A stretch of 32,237 bases of DNA, from positions 1-32,237 of the forward strand of contig CATJBQ010000039.1 in NCBI GenBank assembly GCA_949738465.1, given 5' to 3'. Each line of letters starts with the position of its first letter. Positions within the stretch are counted from its first letter, which is position 1. Shown one piece after another: positions 7,337 through 15,993 of this stretch. This DNA comes from an uncultured Lachnospiraceae bacterium. Its GTDB lineage: Bacteria > Bacillota > Clostridia > Lachnospirales > Lachnospiraceae. Under the pieces are notes generated by a model. That model was not told where the DNA came from and did not search any database. It saw only the letters and a list, made by a program, of their open reading frames with translations. The translations under genes and the position numbers were made by a program.

Positions 7337-8058
7337 AAAAGAAAAAACAAAAATCCCGCCTCAGAAGGGAGCTGCGCCAGGATTTTAAAACCTTAAAAAG
7401 CCTCCCTCCCAGGGAAAAAGTCGTTTTTATCTGGGATTATTACAAATGGCCCATTGTGATCCTCTGTTTCGCCATCCTCACCGTCTGCACCTTTGCCCAC
7501 ATGCTGTGGGAGGGCCAGAAGCCCTGCCGCCTTCGCGTCTGCGTGGTGCTCAACACCGAAGATTACTGCACCCGCTGGTTTGACCGGTTTACGGACGAGC
7601 TGACGGCGGACGGAAAGCCCGGTTCCGTGGATGTGAACCAGGACCAGCCCTTCGATTATGATAACAGTTACTATTATGTCCAGGAGATTGAAGTCATGAC
7701 CACCATTTCCTCGGGACGGATGGATTTTGCCATCTGCGGCAGCGATATGTACAGCTACCTTCTGGCCTTAAACGCCTGCCTGCCCTTAGACAGCGGCCTC
7801 TCCCCGGATCTGTACAGCACCTTACAGGAACAGGGACGGCTGGTCTACAGCACGGCAAACCTCACCATCGATGAAGAAGGAAAAACCAATCCGGCAGACG
7901 GCATCGACGGCTATTACGCCGTAGATCTGGCCGGAACCGCATTTTTTGAGACCTACAACCAGACGGAGGAGGAAGAACCCCTCTATGCGGTGATTATCTC
8001 CAACACCGAGCATCTTGCAGACTGCGAAGTGCTGCTTGCAGCTTTGCTGGAGCCTTAG
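7333..8058 (+). CDS. Membrane-anchored hypothetical protein, partner of DUF624 gene
   Basis: 241 residues: a strongly basic cytoplasmic N-terminus (KKKKQKSRLRRELRQDFK), one membrane helix at about 36-56 (WPIVILCFAILTVCTFAHML), then an extracytoplasmic domain of about 180 residues without a recognised fold. The start overlaps the DUF624 stop (ATGA), so the two are translationally coupled and probably act together at the membrane. Such a single-pass protein often follows DUF624 genes in this family of bacteria, but no function is known to me. The domain resembles the alpha/beta layout of binding proteins only in a general way (VVLNTEDYC near the start, MDFAICGSDMYSYL mid-domain). The unit ends at the bidirectional terminator 8131-8179. 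Confidence 0.75.
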   Translation: MKKKKQKSRLRRELRQDFKTLKSLPPREKVVFIWDYYKWPIVILCFAILTVCTFAHMLWEGQKPCRLRVCVVLNTEDYCTRWFDRFTDELTADGKPGSVDVNQDQPFDYDNSYYYVQEIEVMTTISSGRMDFAICGSDMYSYLLALNACLPLDSGLSPDLYSTLQEQGRLVYSTANLTIDEEGKTNPADGIDGYYAVDLAGTAFFETYNQTEEEEPLYAVIISNTEHLADCEVLLAALLEP

Positions 8059-8130
8059 CTGTGAAGCTTCCCCATCCGCTGTGCCGGGACAGCTTCGCGG
8101 CAGAATCGTTTCCGTCTTCCGGCAAATTAT

Positions 8131-8179
8131 AAAAGAGGCAGAGCATGACGTCAAACCGCCGCCATGCTCTGCCTCTTTT
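8131..8179. terminator. Bidirectional rho-independent terminator
   Basis: A perfect 17-bp stem (8131-8147 with 8163-8179) has A-rich bases on the left arm and T-rich bases on the right. It can terminate both the rightward DUF624 operon and the leftward lacI-type gene, which converge here. The flanking 105 bases to 8284 hold no gene. Confidence 0.9.
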
Positions 8180-8284
8180 GTATTTTCATCTATATTTATA
8201 ATGCCAGGGGGCAAACAAGGCTTTTCATAACTGCTATTTGCCAAACACAATCTGAAAAAGCCCCAGTTTACCGGTCAGCCCATT

Positions 8285-9295
8285 TTAAGTCTCCCGATAA
8301 AAATGCTCGATCCGCTCCCCGGTACTTTCCCGCTCCACCAGGCGGACCGGAAGCACCGTCCGCTTGGCCACCAGTTTTCCGGAGAGAGCGTCGTCCAGAA
8401 GATTGAAGGCAATCTCCGCCATCTCCTTCACCGGCTGATGGATGGTGGTCAGTTGGGGGGTAGTCAGGGACGACAACAGGACATCGTCAAATCCGATCAC
8501 CTTCATCTGCTCCGGCACCAGAATATGAAGCTTCCGGCAGATCTGCAGCGTCTGGGCCGCAATCACATCGCTGCTGGCAAACACACCATCCGTCTCCGGA
8601 TATTTTAAAAGCGCCTGCTCGATGAGCTCATTGTAGGACAGATCGTAATACTGGGCGTCCTCTGTCATCAGATCGATCACGGGGATATCCTCGCGCTCGC
8701 AGACATTCCGAAAGCCTTCGGAGCGTTTATCCGCCGGCATGGAGATAGAGCTTAACGCCCCCACATGAAGCAGATGCCTGCAGCCGCAGGAAATCAGTTT
8801 CTCCGCCGCCAGCTCTCCGCCATGGTAATTGTCGCATTCCACCGACGCCGTCCCGTTGTCCAGAAAGCGCTCCATGGTGATGATAGGGATATTGGCCGTA
8901 TTGAACATCTCCACCGATATGGATCCGCTGCAGAGAATAATCCCCGCCACCTGGTTCACGGTACACATGTTAAGGTACTCCTGCTCCTTTTCATTGGTTC
9001 TCTGGGAATTGCACAGCAGGATCTTATACCCCCTTTTGCTGGCCTCATTTTCCAGATTACTGATCATCACCGAAAAATAGGGATGGCGGATATGGGGCAC
9101 AATCACCCCGATGGTATTGCTGCTTTTACTGTGAAGGGACCGTGCCACCTCGTTCGGCTGGTAATTCAGCTTCTTCATAGCGTCGTCTACCTTTTTCCGC
9201 GCCTCGTCGCTGATATATCCCCGGTTATTCAGCACCCGGGACACCGTTCCTGTGGCTAACCCCGTTTCCTTTGCTACATCTTTTAAGGTTGCCAT
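8285..9295 (-). CDS. LacI-family transcriptional regulator
   Basis: 336 residues. The N-terminal helix-turn-helix begins TLKDVAKETGLATGTVSRVL, followed by the hinge (NYQPNEVARSLHSKSS) that inserts in the minor groove. A periplasmic-binding-protein-like effector domain (about 60-330) follows, starting GVIVPHIRHPYFS. It binds DNA as a dimer and releases it when a sugar effector binds. It is encoded 29 bases after the large GH36 gene on the same strand, so it is co-transcribed with it and probably controls it. Candidate CG-centred palindromes lie in the GH36 promoter region (11613-11633) and over the ABC operon promoter (6316-6337). The effector is likely galactose, melibiose or raffinose (inferred). 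An alternative role in controlling unrelated genes elsewhere cannot be excluded. Confidence 0.92.
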   Translation of the reverse strand: MATLKDVAKETGLATGTVSRVLNNRGYISDEARKKVDDAMKKLNYQPNEVARSLHSKSSNTIGVIVPHIRHPYFSVMISNLENEASKRGYKILLCNSQRTNEKEQEYLNMCTVNQVAGIILCSGSISVEMFNTANIPIITMERFLDNGTASVECDNYHGGELAAEKLISCGCRHLLHVGALSSISMPADKRSEGFRNVCEREDIPVIDLMTEDAQYYDLSYNELIEQALLKYPETDGVFASSDVIAAQTLQICRKLHILVPEQMKVIGFDDVLLSSLTTPQLTTIHQPVKEMAEIAFNLLDDALSGKLVAKRTVLPVRLVERESTGERIEHFYRET

Positions 9296-9324
9296 TACTT
9301 ATTCACCTTACCTTCATTCCTTTA

Positions 9325-11526
9325 TTACTCAATTTCTATACTACTATGGATTTTGATAAAATGCATCTGATACGCCCGGTATTCTCCCATTTCAACCGGG
9401 AGGGGAAGCCCCGTCTCCATCAGGGCATCCGATGCGTATATTTTCCCCGTTTTCTGTTCCTGGTACATACAGCCGCCGGGCAGGCCCTTAAACCGCAGGT
9501 AATTCACCGTCATATTCCCGTGCACAGCCAGCATCACCGCATTCACCAGAATCTCAGATCCGTCCCCGGAAAGAAATTCCCAGGCGCCCACCTCCTGCCG
9601 GAAGGGATCCGTCAGCCGGAAGTACAGCCCATTTTGGATCAGATCCGCATACCGCTTGTAATCGCCAATCTGCTCCCGTATCGCCTCCTTTTCCTCTGCC
9701 GAAAGCTTCTTGGGATCCAGTTCATAGCCAAAGGTTCCTGCCATGGCGGTGATCCCCCTGGTCTCAAAGGGCGTAACGCGCCCGTTCTGATGATTGGGAA
9801 CCGCCGACACATGGGATCCCACGGCGGAAACGGGATATCCAAAGGAGGTCCCGTACTGGATCCGCACCCGGTCAATGGCATCGCTGTTGTCGCTGCACCA
9901 GATCTGGGGGGTATAGTAGAGCATCCCGGCGTCAAATCTTCCGCCGCCCCCGCTGCAGCCCTCAAATAAAATATCCGGATACCGGGCAATCAGCCGCTCC
10001 AGCAGGCTATACAGTCCCAGCACATAATCATGGAGCACCCGGCCCTGGTCCTGGGTGGTCCTGGAAAAACAGTCCGACAGGCTCCGGTTCATATCCCATT
10101 TTACATATTCAATATTCCCTGCATCCAGGATCTTACACATCTGATCATAGATATGGTCCACCACCTCTGCCCTGGAAAAATCCAGCACAAGCTGTTCCCT
10201 GGCCCGGATGGGCTTCCGCCCGGGAATGGTCAGCACCCAGTCGGGATGCTCCCGGTAGAGATCGCTGTCCTCATTGACGGCCTCCGGCTCAAACCAGATT
10301 CCGAACTTAAGCCCCAGATCATTGATCCGCCGCGCCAGATGCTCTAAGGGCTCTCCCAGCTTCTCCTCATTGGCGTACCAGTCACCCAGCCCGCTGTTGT
10401 CATTGTCCCGCTTACCGAACCAGCCGTCGTCCAGAACCAGCATCTCTATTCCAAGCTCTGCCGCCCGAATCCCAAGCTGATAAATGGACTCCCCGTCAAA
10501 ATCCAGATAGGAGGCCTCCCAGCTATTGAGCAGAACGGGTCTTCGCACATCCCGGTATTTTCCACGGCACAGATGGGTCCGGAAGCACCGGTGCAGATTC
10601 TGGGACAGGCTTGACAGCCCCTTCCGGCTATAGCTTAACACCACCTCCGGCGCGTAAAACTCCCCTCCCGCCTCTACGGGATAGGAAAACTGCTCGTCGG
10701 AAAGCCCCAGCAGCGCCCGTGTCTGGTTAAACTGGTCCATCTCCACCTCGCCCTTAAAGCAGCCGCTGTACACAAAGGACATGGCATAGCAGGAGCCCGC
10801 ATCCTCCGTGGCCGTACGCTCCGCTAAAATCAGCAGAGGGTTGTACTGATGGCTGGAGGCGCCCCTGCGGCTTGTAATCACCTGAGCGCCGTGTCCCACA
10901 GGAAGGCGCTGCAGATTCCGCTCCATGGCATGACGGCCATAGAAGGAGATCACGTCAAACTCTCCGCCCACCCAGTCTAAGCAGGCCGACTGCAGCTTTT
11001 TCAGATAAATCCTGCCTTTTCCTCCGTTTTTAAGGCCCAGGCTGCGGGTGATAATATCAAACTCCGGCAGCACGCCATACAGGAGCGTCACCGCCACCCC
11101 GGTGACCGGATCCTCCAGATCGATCTCTAAGGTCTGGGCCTCCTCCCCGCCGGCATATACGGCCGGAAGGCCGGGAAGGCCGTATTTTCCGTCCAGAATG
11201 CGGTATCCCCGGTAGCGGAAGGCGCATCCGTAGGAGCCGTCCGTATTCTCAACAATCACTGCCGGGCTGCGATAATCTCCCGTCCCGTTGCTAGGAAGCT
11301 CCTGGGGCAGCACATCCATGGAATAGGTCCGGTCCGCTCCCGCCTCATAAGGGTTGCCGGAAAATCCGCGGTCCGCGTAGTGAAAAAGATAATCCATACA
11401 GCCCTCGGTTCTGCGGCCATAATAGAGATGCAGCAGAAAGCCGTAGGGATCCACCTTCATCTGGTACGTGGTATTTACCGTGTGCAGCGTAAAAACCTTT
11501 TCCTTTTCATCAAAAATAATTCCCAT
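9325..11526 (-). CDS. GH36 alpha-galactosidase (733 aa, AgaA/Mel36A type)
   Basis: Cytoplasmic retaining alpha-galactosidase of the long GH36 subgroup, which forms tetramers in known relatives. The N-terminal beta-supersandwich (about 1-320) is followed by the catalytic barrel with LVLDDGWFGKRD (near 365) and FGIWFEPEAVN. YVKWDMNRS carries the nucleophile Asp at 478, CSGGGGRFD supplies the substrate-binding Gly loop, and WCSDNSDAIDR (543-553) contains the acid/base Asp. The length equals that of characterised AgaA enzymes of Geobacillus and Mel36A of Lactobacillus. It cleaves terminal alpha-galactose from melibiose, raffinose and stachyose. It is the first gene of a two-gene operon with the LacI-type regulator; the start is preceded by a GGAGAGA site. 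Together with the shorter GH36 at 773-2623 it gives two non-redundant alpha-galactosidases for imported oligosaccharides. Confidence 0.95.
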   Translation of the reverse strand: MGIIFDEKEKVFTLHTVNTTYQMKVDPYGFLLHLYYGRRTEGCMDYLFHYADRGFSGNPYEAGADRTYSMDVLPQELPSNGTGDYRSPAVIVENTDGSYGCAFRYRGYRILDGKYGLPGLPAVYAGGEEAQTLEIDLEDPVTGVAVTLLYGVLPEFDIITRSLGLKNGGKGRIYLKKLQSACLDWVGGEFDVISFYGRHAMERNLQRLPVGHGAQVITSRRGASSHQYNPLLILAERTATEDAGSCYAMSFVYSGCFKGEVEMDQFNQTRALLGLSDEQFSYPVEAGGEFYAPEVVLSYSRKGLSSLSQNLHRCFRTHLCRGKYRDVRRPVLLNSWEASYLDFDGESIYQLGIRAAELGIEMLVLDDGWFGKRDNDNSGLGDWYANEEKLGEPLEHLARRINDLGLKFGIWFEPEAVNEDSDLYREHPDWVLTIPGRKPIRAREQLVLDFSRAEVVDHIYDQMCKILDAGNIEYVKWDMNRSLSDCFSRTTQDQGRVLHDYVLGLYSLLERLIARYPDILFEGCSGGGGRFDAGMLYYTPQIWCSDNSDAIDRVRIQYGTSFGYPVSAVGSHVSAVPNHQNGRVTPFETRGITAMAGTFGYELDPKKLSAEEKEAIREQIGDYKRYADLIQNGLYFRLTDPFRQEVGAWEFLSGDGSEILVNAVMLAVHGNMTVNYLRFKGLPGGCMYQEQKTGKIYASDALMETGLPLPVEMGEYRAYQMHFIKIHSSIEIE

Positions 11527-11612
11527 ATTGTCTCTCCTTTTCCTGTCCCGCGCTTTTCATGTGATGTTATGCCGGAAGACGCTCCGTACCTGGAATACTA
11601 CTTCTGTTCAAT

Positions 11613-11633
11613 GGTATGTCAATCGATTACATA
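11613..11633. promoter_or_regulatory. Candidate LacI-type operator at the GH36 transcription start
   Basis: The sequence GTATGT..AATCGATT..ACATAC is an imperfect palindrome around a central ATCGAT, with one extra base in one half. It begins about 6 bases downstream of a TATAAT box (leftward), where a repressor would block initiation. Confidence 0.45.
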
Positions 11634-11638
11634 CTCTT

Positions 11639-11693
11639 ATTATAGATTCTAGCATAGATTGTCTGTCTCCGGTATACAGAACATATGTTTTGT
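11639..11693 (-). promoter_or_regulatory. Probable GH36/lacI promoter with upstream 18-bp palindrome
   Basis: A perfect leftward -10 box TATAAT is the complement of 11639-11644; no good -35 hexamer is present at 16-18 bases, so it may need an activator. Further upstream, 11676-11693 (ACAGAACATATGTTTTGT) is an 18-bp palindrome with a single mismatched pair, placed where an activator would bind. Both are sequence observations; the binding protein is unknown. Confidence 0.5.
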
Positions 11694-11718
11694 AAAAATT
11701 GTTGCAAAAATTATAAAA

Positions 11719-11756
11719 AAATCAGAGAATTCATGAATCCGCGAATTCTCTGATTT
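11719..11756 (-). terminator. Rho-independent terminator after the DUF4143 pseudogene
   Basis: A 14-bp perfect stem (11719-11732/11743-11756) with a 10-base loop is followed, in the leftward direction, by a T-rich tract (complement of 11711-11718). It separates the degenerate ATPase gene from the GH36 promoter. Confidence 0.8.
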
Positions 11757-11772
11757 TACGTTTCACTATGCT

Positions 11773-12365
11773 TCAGATGGTCCAGGCCGGTACCAGCCAG
11801 TTCCTCCGGTCAAGAGGAAGCACGTCCGGGGCCAGGCAGACCGCTGCCCCTGTTCCTGGCAGCGCTTTTTGGCCTCCGCCTTCCTCCGTAAGCTTCTGCA
11901 GTACGTCAATTTTCCCTGATTGATATAGCTTTTGTAAATCTCCGTCACAACCCACGTCTCGAAAATGGCCTCTCCCATGGCCCCGCACTCCAGCACCTTC
12001 GCCGAATGCCATCCGGTGAGATAAGCGTACAGACCTGTGTCCATAAAATACATGCGCGGCGTTTTCACAATACGATGGAAGGCATTATTGGAAAAGGGTG
12101 GAACCAGCAGCACCAGGCCGGAAGTCACCAACAGAGACAGTCACTGCTTAGCGGTCGGGACGGAAATCCCTGTCTCGGCGGCCAGTTCACTGTAATTTAC
12201 ATTGGAGGCCGTCCGGGCCGCCACCGCCCGCAGAAAATCCAGAAAGGACAGCTCATCCACATACATCTTGATATATGGAAACAATTCCGGCGCATATTGG
12301 ATCTCACCAAGAAATATCGGCGGACGGTATCTCTGAAAAAACAATTCGATTACGTTGAGTAACAT
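11773..12365 (-). pseudogene. Degenerate DUF4143 AAA-type ATPase
   Basis: The remnant is the middle and end of an ATP-binding DUF4143 protein. The right part (12141-12365) keeps GEIQYAPELFPYIK and an HTH-like stretch ending ISVPTAKQ. A TGA at 12141-12143 replaces the usual Trp of a WLSLL motif, after which the same frame continues LVTSGLVLLVPPFSNNAFHRIVKTPRMYF (read in two pieces here: LVTSGLVLLVPPFSNN and AFHRIVKTPRMYF). The typical C-terminus (VCLAPDVLPLD...NWLVPAWTI, stop at 11773) lies in another frame after a frameshift and an internal deletion around 11880-11930. The N-terminal P-loop domain is missing entirely. Three independent lesions make it non-functional. Intact relatives are cytoplasmic ATPases with a C-terminal PD-(D/E)XK-like fold and unknown role. 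Confidence 0.85.
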
Positions 12366-12422
12366 GACTTTTCATAGAGGCTGATGAAAGCATAATAGGA
12401 TTATTTCCATACTTCATAATCT

Positions 12423-12500
12423 GGGATAATACAATTTGACGAGCTTTTGGTTTTTTCTAAGGTTCTTGATGTCAATATCTACGAATTGTTAGAGCCATGA
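12423..12500 (+). pseudogene. Possible remnant of an XRE-type HTH gene
   Basis: A short open stretch reads FDELLVFSKVLDVNIYELLE before TGA at 12498-12500. This closely fits the last helix pair of XRE/HTH_3 domains (leucine-rich, LDVxxxELLE). No start or ribosome-binding site remains, and an upstream in-frame stop precedes it. It may be the tail of a deleted regulator. It lies in the otherwise gene-free gap 12366-12626. Confidence 0.35.
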
Positions 12501-12524
12501 TGCCATAAAATCCTCCGGACTCTA

Positions 12525-12553
12525 TTGCCTTTTCCCCCCAAATTCACTATACT
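12525..12553 (+). promoter_or_regulatory. Promoter of the AAA/PD-(D/E)XK gene
   Basis: TTGCCT at 12525-12530 and TATACT at 12548-12553 are 17 bases apart. Transcription near 12560 would give a leader of about 67 bases to the ATG at 12627. A start upstream of this promoter in the same frame is therefore unlikely. Confidence 0.6.
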
Positions 12554-12626
12554 AAAAAATAAGTACTATCACATTTTCAAACCACCCACCAGATTTTATC
12601 ATGGTCAGACAGGAGGTATGATTCCC

Positions 12627-14309
12627 ATGGGAAGAACGGTTGCGATCGGAATACAACGCTTTAATGAAATAATTGAAAACAACTATTTTTACGTGGATAA
12701 AACATCCTTTCTCAAGGAGTGGTGGGACGGGGGCGATTCTGTGACCCTGATCACCCGTCCACGGCGCTTTGGAAAGACTCTGACCATGAGCATGGTGGAG
12801 CAGTTCCTTTCTGTGGATTACGCAGGGCGGAGCGACCTTTTTGAAGGCCTTTCTATCTGGAAAGAGGAAAAATACCGGCAGCTGCAGGGGACCTATCCTG
12901 TCATCAGCCTGTCCTTTGCCAATATCAAGGAGTCCGGCTATCCGGCTGTCAGGAAAAAGATCTGCCAGCTTTTAACAGACTTATATGCCGATCATTCCTT
13001 TCTTCTGGAAAGTAAGGTTTTGGAAAAAACAGACCGGGATTTTTTTCAACGTATTAATATTTATATGGACAATACGGATGCTACTTTGGCACTTCATAAC
13101 CTTTGCAAATATCTGAGCCGTTATTATAACAAAAAGGTTATCATTTTATTGGATGAGTATGACACCCCCATGCAGGAAGCCTATGTAAATGGGTTCTGGG
13201 ATGAACTGGCATCCTTTACCAGGAATTTATTTAACTCTGCATTTAAGACAAATCCTTGGCTGCACCGGGCTATTTTGACGGGCATTACCAGGGTGAGCAG
13301 GGAATCTATTTTTTCCGATCTGAATAATCTGGAGGTGGTGACAACCACATCCAATAAATATGCGGACTGCTTTGGATTTACAGAAGGCGAAGTCTTTGCC
13401 GCCATGGATGAATGTGGACGCTCCGACAGGGAGGCGGTGAGGCGCTGGTATGACGGCTTTACTTTTGGCGATAAAAAAGATATTTACAATCCCTGGTCTA
13501 TTTTAAATTATCTGGATAAAGGAATATTTACAACCTATTGGGCGAACACCAGTTCCAACAGTCTGATCAGTATGCTCATCCGCCAGGGAGCTCCCGAGAT
13601 AAAATCAACCATGGAGGATCTGCTGAATGGAAAAATACTCCGGACAAAGATTGACGAGCAGATCGTCTTTAACCAGCTGGATCACAGGATCAGCGCCATC
13701 TGGAGCATGCTTCTGGCCAGCGGATACTTAAAGGTGGTAACCTATACGGTGGATCCCCATAGAGGGAGGGCAGAATATGAGCTGGCACTGACCAATCTGG
13801 AGGTCCGCCTCATGTTTGAGGAAATGATCGGAGGATGGTTTTCTGATTATACGACGGCCTACAACCAGTTTATTAAGGCTCTGCTCCTGGGGGATGTGAA
13901 GGCAATGAACGCCTATATGAACCGGGTGGCTTTGGAGACCTTCAGCTTCTTTGACACCGGGAACCGCCCTTCGGAATATGCAGAGCCAGAGCGTTTCTAT
14001 CACGGTTTTGTTCTCGGACTTATGGTGGAACTGCGGGACCGCTATGCCCTTACCTCCAACCGGGAGAGCGGCTTTGGACGGTATGACGTGATGCTGGAGC
14101 CCAAAAATATAAAAGACCCTGCCTATATTCTGGAATTCAAGGTACATGATCCGGAGGACGAGGATACCTTAGCGGATACGGTGGCCTCCGCCCTTGCCCA
14201 GATTGAGGAAAAGGGGTATGCGGCGTCCCTTCTGGCAAAGGGAATCCCGGCGGACCGGATCAGACAGTATGGATTTGCATTTGAAGGGAAGAAGGTATTG
14301 ATCGGATAA
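12627..14309 (+). CDS. AAA-ATPase-like / PD-(D/E)XK nuclease-like protein (DUF1703 type)
   Basis: A two-domain cytoplasmic protein of 560 residues. The N-terminal AAA-ATPase-like domain has a P-loop variant RPRRFGKT near residues 44-51 and a Walker B VIILLDEYDTP near 170. The C-terminal PD-(D/E)XK nuclease-like domain has GFGRYDVML and the strand YILEFKVHD, carrying D, E and K of the signature. The family is abundant and often multicopy in gut Firmicutes and Bacteroidetes; its function is unknown. Start choice: AGGAGGT at 12611-12617 is 9 bases before the ATG at 12627, while the ATG at 12618 directly abuts it and is unusable. A strong promoter lies at 12525-12553. Its last domain is duplicated as a fragment at 26406-26640. 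Confidence 0.88.
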   Translation: MGRTVAIGIQRFNEIIENNYFYVDKTSFLKEWWDGGDSVTLITRPRRFGKTLTMSMVEQFLSVDYAGRSDLFEGLSIWKEEKYRQLQGTYPVISLSFANIKESGYPAVRKKICQLLTDLYADHSFLLESKVLEKTDRDFFQRINIYMDNTDATLALHNLCKYLSRYYNKKVIILLDEYDTPMQEAYVNGFWDELASFTRNLFNSAFKTNPWLHRAILTGITRVSRESIFSDLNNLEVVTTTSNKYADCFGFTEGEVFAAMDECGRSDREAVRRWYDGFTFGDKKDIYNPWSILNYLDKGIFTTYWANTSSNSLISMLIRQGAPEIKSTMEDLLNGKILRTKIDEQIVFNQLDHRISAIWSMLLASGYLKVVTYTVDPHRGRAEYELALTNLEVRLMFEEMIGGWFSDYTTAYNQFIKALLLGDVKAMNAYMNRVALETFSFFDTGNRPSEYAEPERFYHGFVLGLMVELRDRYALTSNRESGFGRYDVMLEPKNIKDPAYILEFKVHDPEDEDTLADTVASALAQIEEKGYAASLLAKGIPADRIRQYGFAFEGKKVLIG

Positions 14310-14414
14310 GACAGGAGGTAAGGAACGCTCCTTCCCCCAGACCAGAAAAGCCATCTGCCGGATCAGTAAGGAGCTTTATAACCGTGCGGATCGGATTTTT
14401 TTGGAGGCCCACTA

Positions 14415-15058
14415 TTATTTTACAAACTGCTCCGCATAATGACAGGCCACCACATGCTCCGGGAGGATTTCCCGCAAGACCGGCTCCTCCTGGAAGCATT
14501 TTTCCTGGGCGTAGGGACACCGCTGGGCGAACCGGCAGCAGGGCTTGGGATCGATGGGCGAGGCCAGCTCCCCTTTAAGCACGATCCGCTCCCGCTTCTC
14601 ATGGACATTGGGAATGGGGATGGCGGAGAGCAGCGCCTGGGAATACGGATGAATCGTATCCTTAAAAATGCTTTTGGCGTTACACTTTTCAATCATCTGC
14701 CCCAAATACATCACAATGATGTCATCGGAAATATGCTTCACCACCGACATGTCATGGGATCCTGAAAAATCATGGAGATCTTCTTTCCCCGGATTTTGCG
14801 CATTTCCCGTTCCGATTTTTCTAAAAGGTTCTCCCCTTCAAATTCGATGGATCCCTGGATTACGTGACCTACCTTTTCCGGCAAAAGGCCCAGAATTCCA
14901 AGAGCCGTGGTGGTCTTTCCGGCTCCGGTCTCCCCCACAAGCCCCAATACTTCCCCCTTTTTGATTTCAAAGGAAATATTGTTGACGGCTTCCACAACCT
15001 CCTCGTCGGTCTCGTAATGGATCACCAGATCTTTTATATTTAACATTGTTTCATTCAT
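14415..15058 (-). pseudogene. Collapsed oppD/oppF (dppD/dppF) ATPase genes, deletion fusion
   Basis: The right part, 14738-15058, is the N-terminal third of an OppD/DppD ATPase: Walker A GLVGETGAGKTT near residue 40, ending at the Q-loop MIFQDPMT. The left part, 14415-14750, is the C-terminal third of an OppF/DppF ATPase: SVVKHISDDIIVMYLGQM, the HPYSQALLSAIP motif and the Cys-rich CCRFAQRCPYAQEKC tail. Everything between (rest of OppD, start of OppF, roughly 1.5 kb in intact operons) is missing. The pieces join out of frame within CCCATGACATG (about 14748-14758), where OppD codons Pro-Met-Thr and OppF codons His-Asp-Met share bases. No functional ATPase can be made, so the permeases upstream lack their energy source from this locus. 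Confidence 0.9.
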
Positions 15059-15072
15059 CCTGGCTGTTCTCC

Positions 15073-15981
15073 TTATTTCATTTTGGGATCAAACGCATCC
15101 CGCAGCCCATCGCCCATCAGGTTGAAGGCGAAACACGTAATCATAATCATCAGGGCCGGGAAAATCATCATGTAGGGGGAAGACATAATATAGGACTTCC
15201 CGTCATTCAAGATCAGTCCCCACTCCGGTGTGGGCGCCGCAAGGCCAACGCCGATGTAGCTCATGGAGGACATCAGCATGATGGACACTGCCAGAAACCC
15301 CACAAAATAGATAATCATAACACCCATGGCATTGGGGATCATGTGCTTCAATATCATTGCAAACTGTCCCACGCCAATGGCTTCCGAGGATTCTATGTAG
15401 TCGCTGCCACGGACTCTTAAAATGGCAGCCCGGTTGTTTCTGGCCATGGTGGGCATGGAGGCAAACATTACGGCGATCACGAGCTGTGGAATGCCGTTTC
15501 TTAAAACCGCCACGATGCACATCGCCATCATAATCATAGGGATTGCCTGGAAAATGTCCATGATCCGCATAATAATCGTATCCACAACGCCGCCGAAATA
15601 TCCGGCAATGATTCCCAGAAGTCCCCCGGTAAACAGCGCCGCAATGGTACAGAACAGGGCGATCAAAAGGGAGTATCTGGTCCCGTAAATGACGCGGCTT
15701 AAGATATCCCGCCCGTAAGCGTCCGTCCCGAACCAGTGGGCAGCGGAGGGCTTCTGCATCATCGCCGAATAGTCCTGGGCCGTATAGTCAAAGGGCGCCA
15801 GGAGCGGCGCAAAGATTGCCACCAGAATCAGCAGGCACACAATCACCAGGCCTATAATTGCCGTCTTGTTCCGTTTAAAACGCTTCCAGGCTTCATAGCC
15901 GGGTGTGGATCTTCTGACGCGTTTGCGTTTTGCTTTCTTTTTTTCGATTTTCTCCATGGCAGGAGTCATCATTTTTGCCAT
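15073..15981 (-). CDS. Oligopeptide/nickel-type ABC permease, DppC/OppC family
   Basis: 302-aa inner-membrane subunit. It has a basic N-terminus (about 1-38), a first helix (about 40-60), then the conserved APLLAPFDYTAQD and HWFGTDAYGRDILSRVIYG motifs before the core helices. The EAA-type coupling loop ESSEAIGVGQFAMILKHMI is near residue 205. The length matches DppC/OppC. It follows the DppB-type gene by 12 bases. It appears intact, although the ATPase genes just downstream are fused and broken and the binding protein upstream is degenerate; its protein is probably not part of a working transporter unless other components act in trans. Confidence 0.9.
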   Translation of the reverse strand: MAKMMTPAMEKIEKKKAKRKRVRRSTPGYEAWKRFKRNKTAIIGLVIVCLLILVAIFAPLLAPFDYTAQDYSAMMQKPSAAHWFGTDAYGRDILSRVIYGTRYSLLIALFCTIAALFTGGLLGIIAGYFGGVVDTIIMRIMDIFQAIPMIMMAMCIVAVLRNGIPQLVIAVMFASMPTMARNNRAAILRVRGSDYIESSEAIGVGQFAMILKHMIPNAMGVMIIYFVGFLAVSIMLMSSMSYIGVGLAAPTPEWGLILNDGKSYIMSSPYMMIFPALMIMITCFAFNLMGDGLRDAFDPKMK

Positions 15982-15993
15982 ATTCTTTCCCTC

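Noticed and set aside
12525..12626. A longer N-terminus for the AAA/PD-(D/E)XK protein starting at 12525
   Set aside because: That segment contains a good promoter (12525-12553), is not conserved-looking, and the best ribosome-binding site serves the ATG at 12627.
14310..14414. A gene or terminator between the PD-(D/E)XK gene and the oppF remnant
   Set aside because: No frame with a start and ribosome-binding site, and only a 5-bp stem without a T-tract; nothing could be supported.
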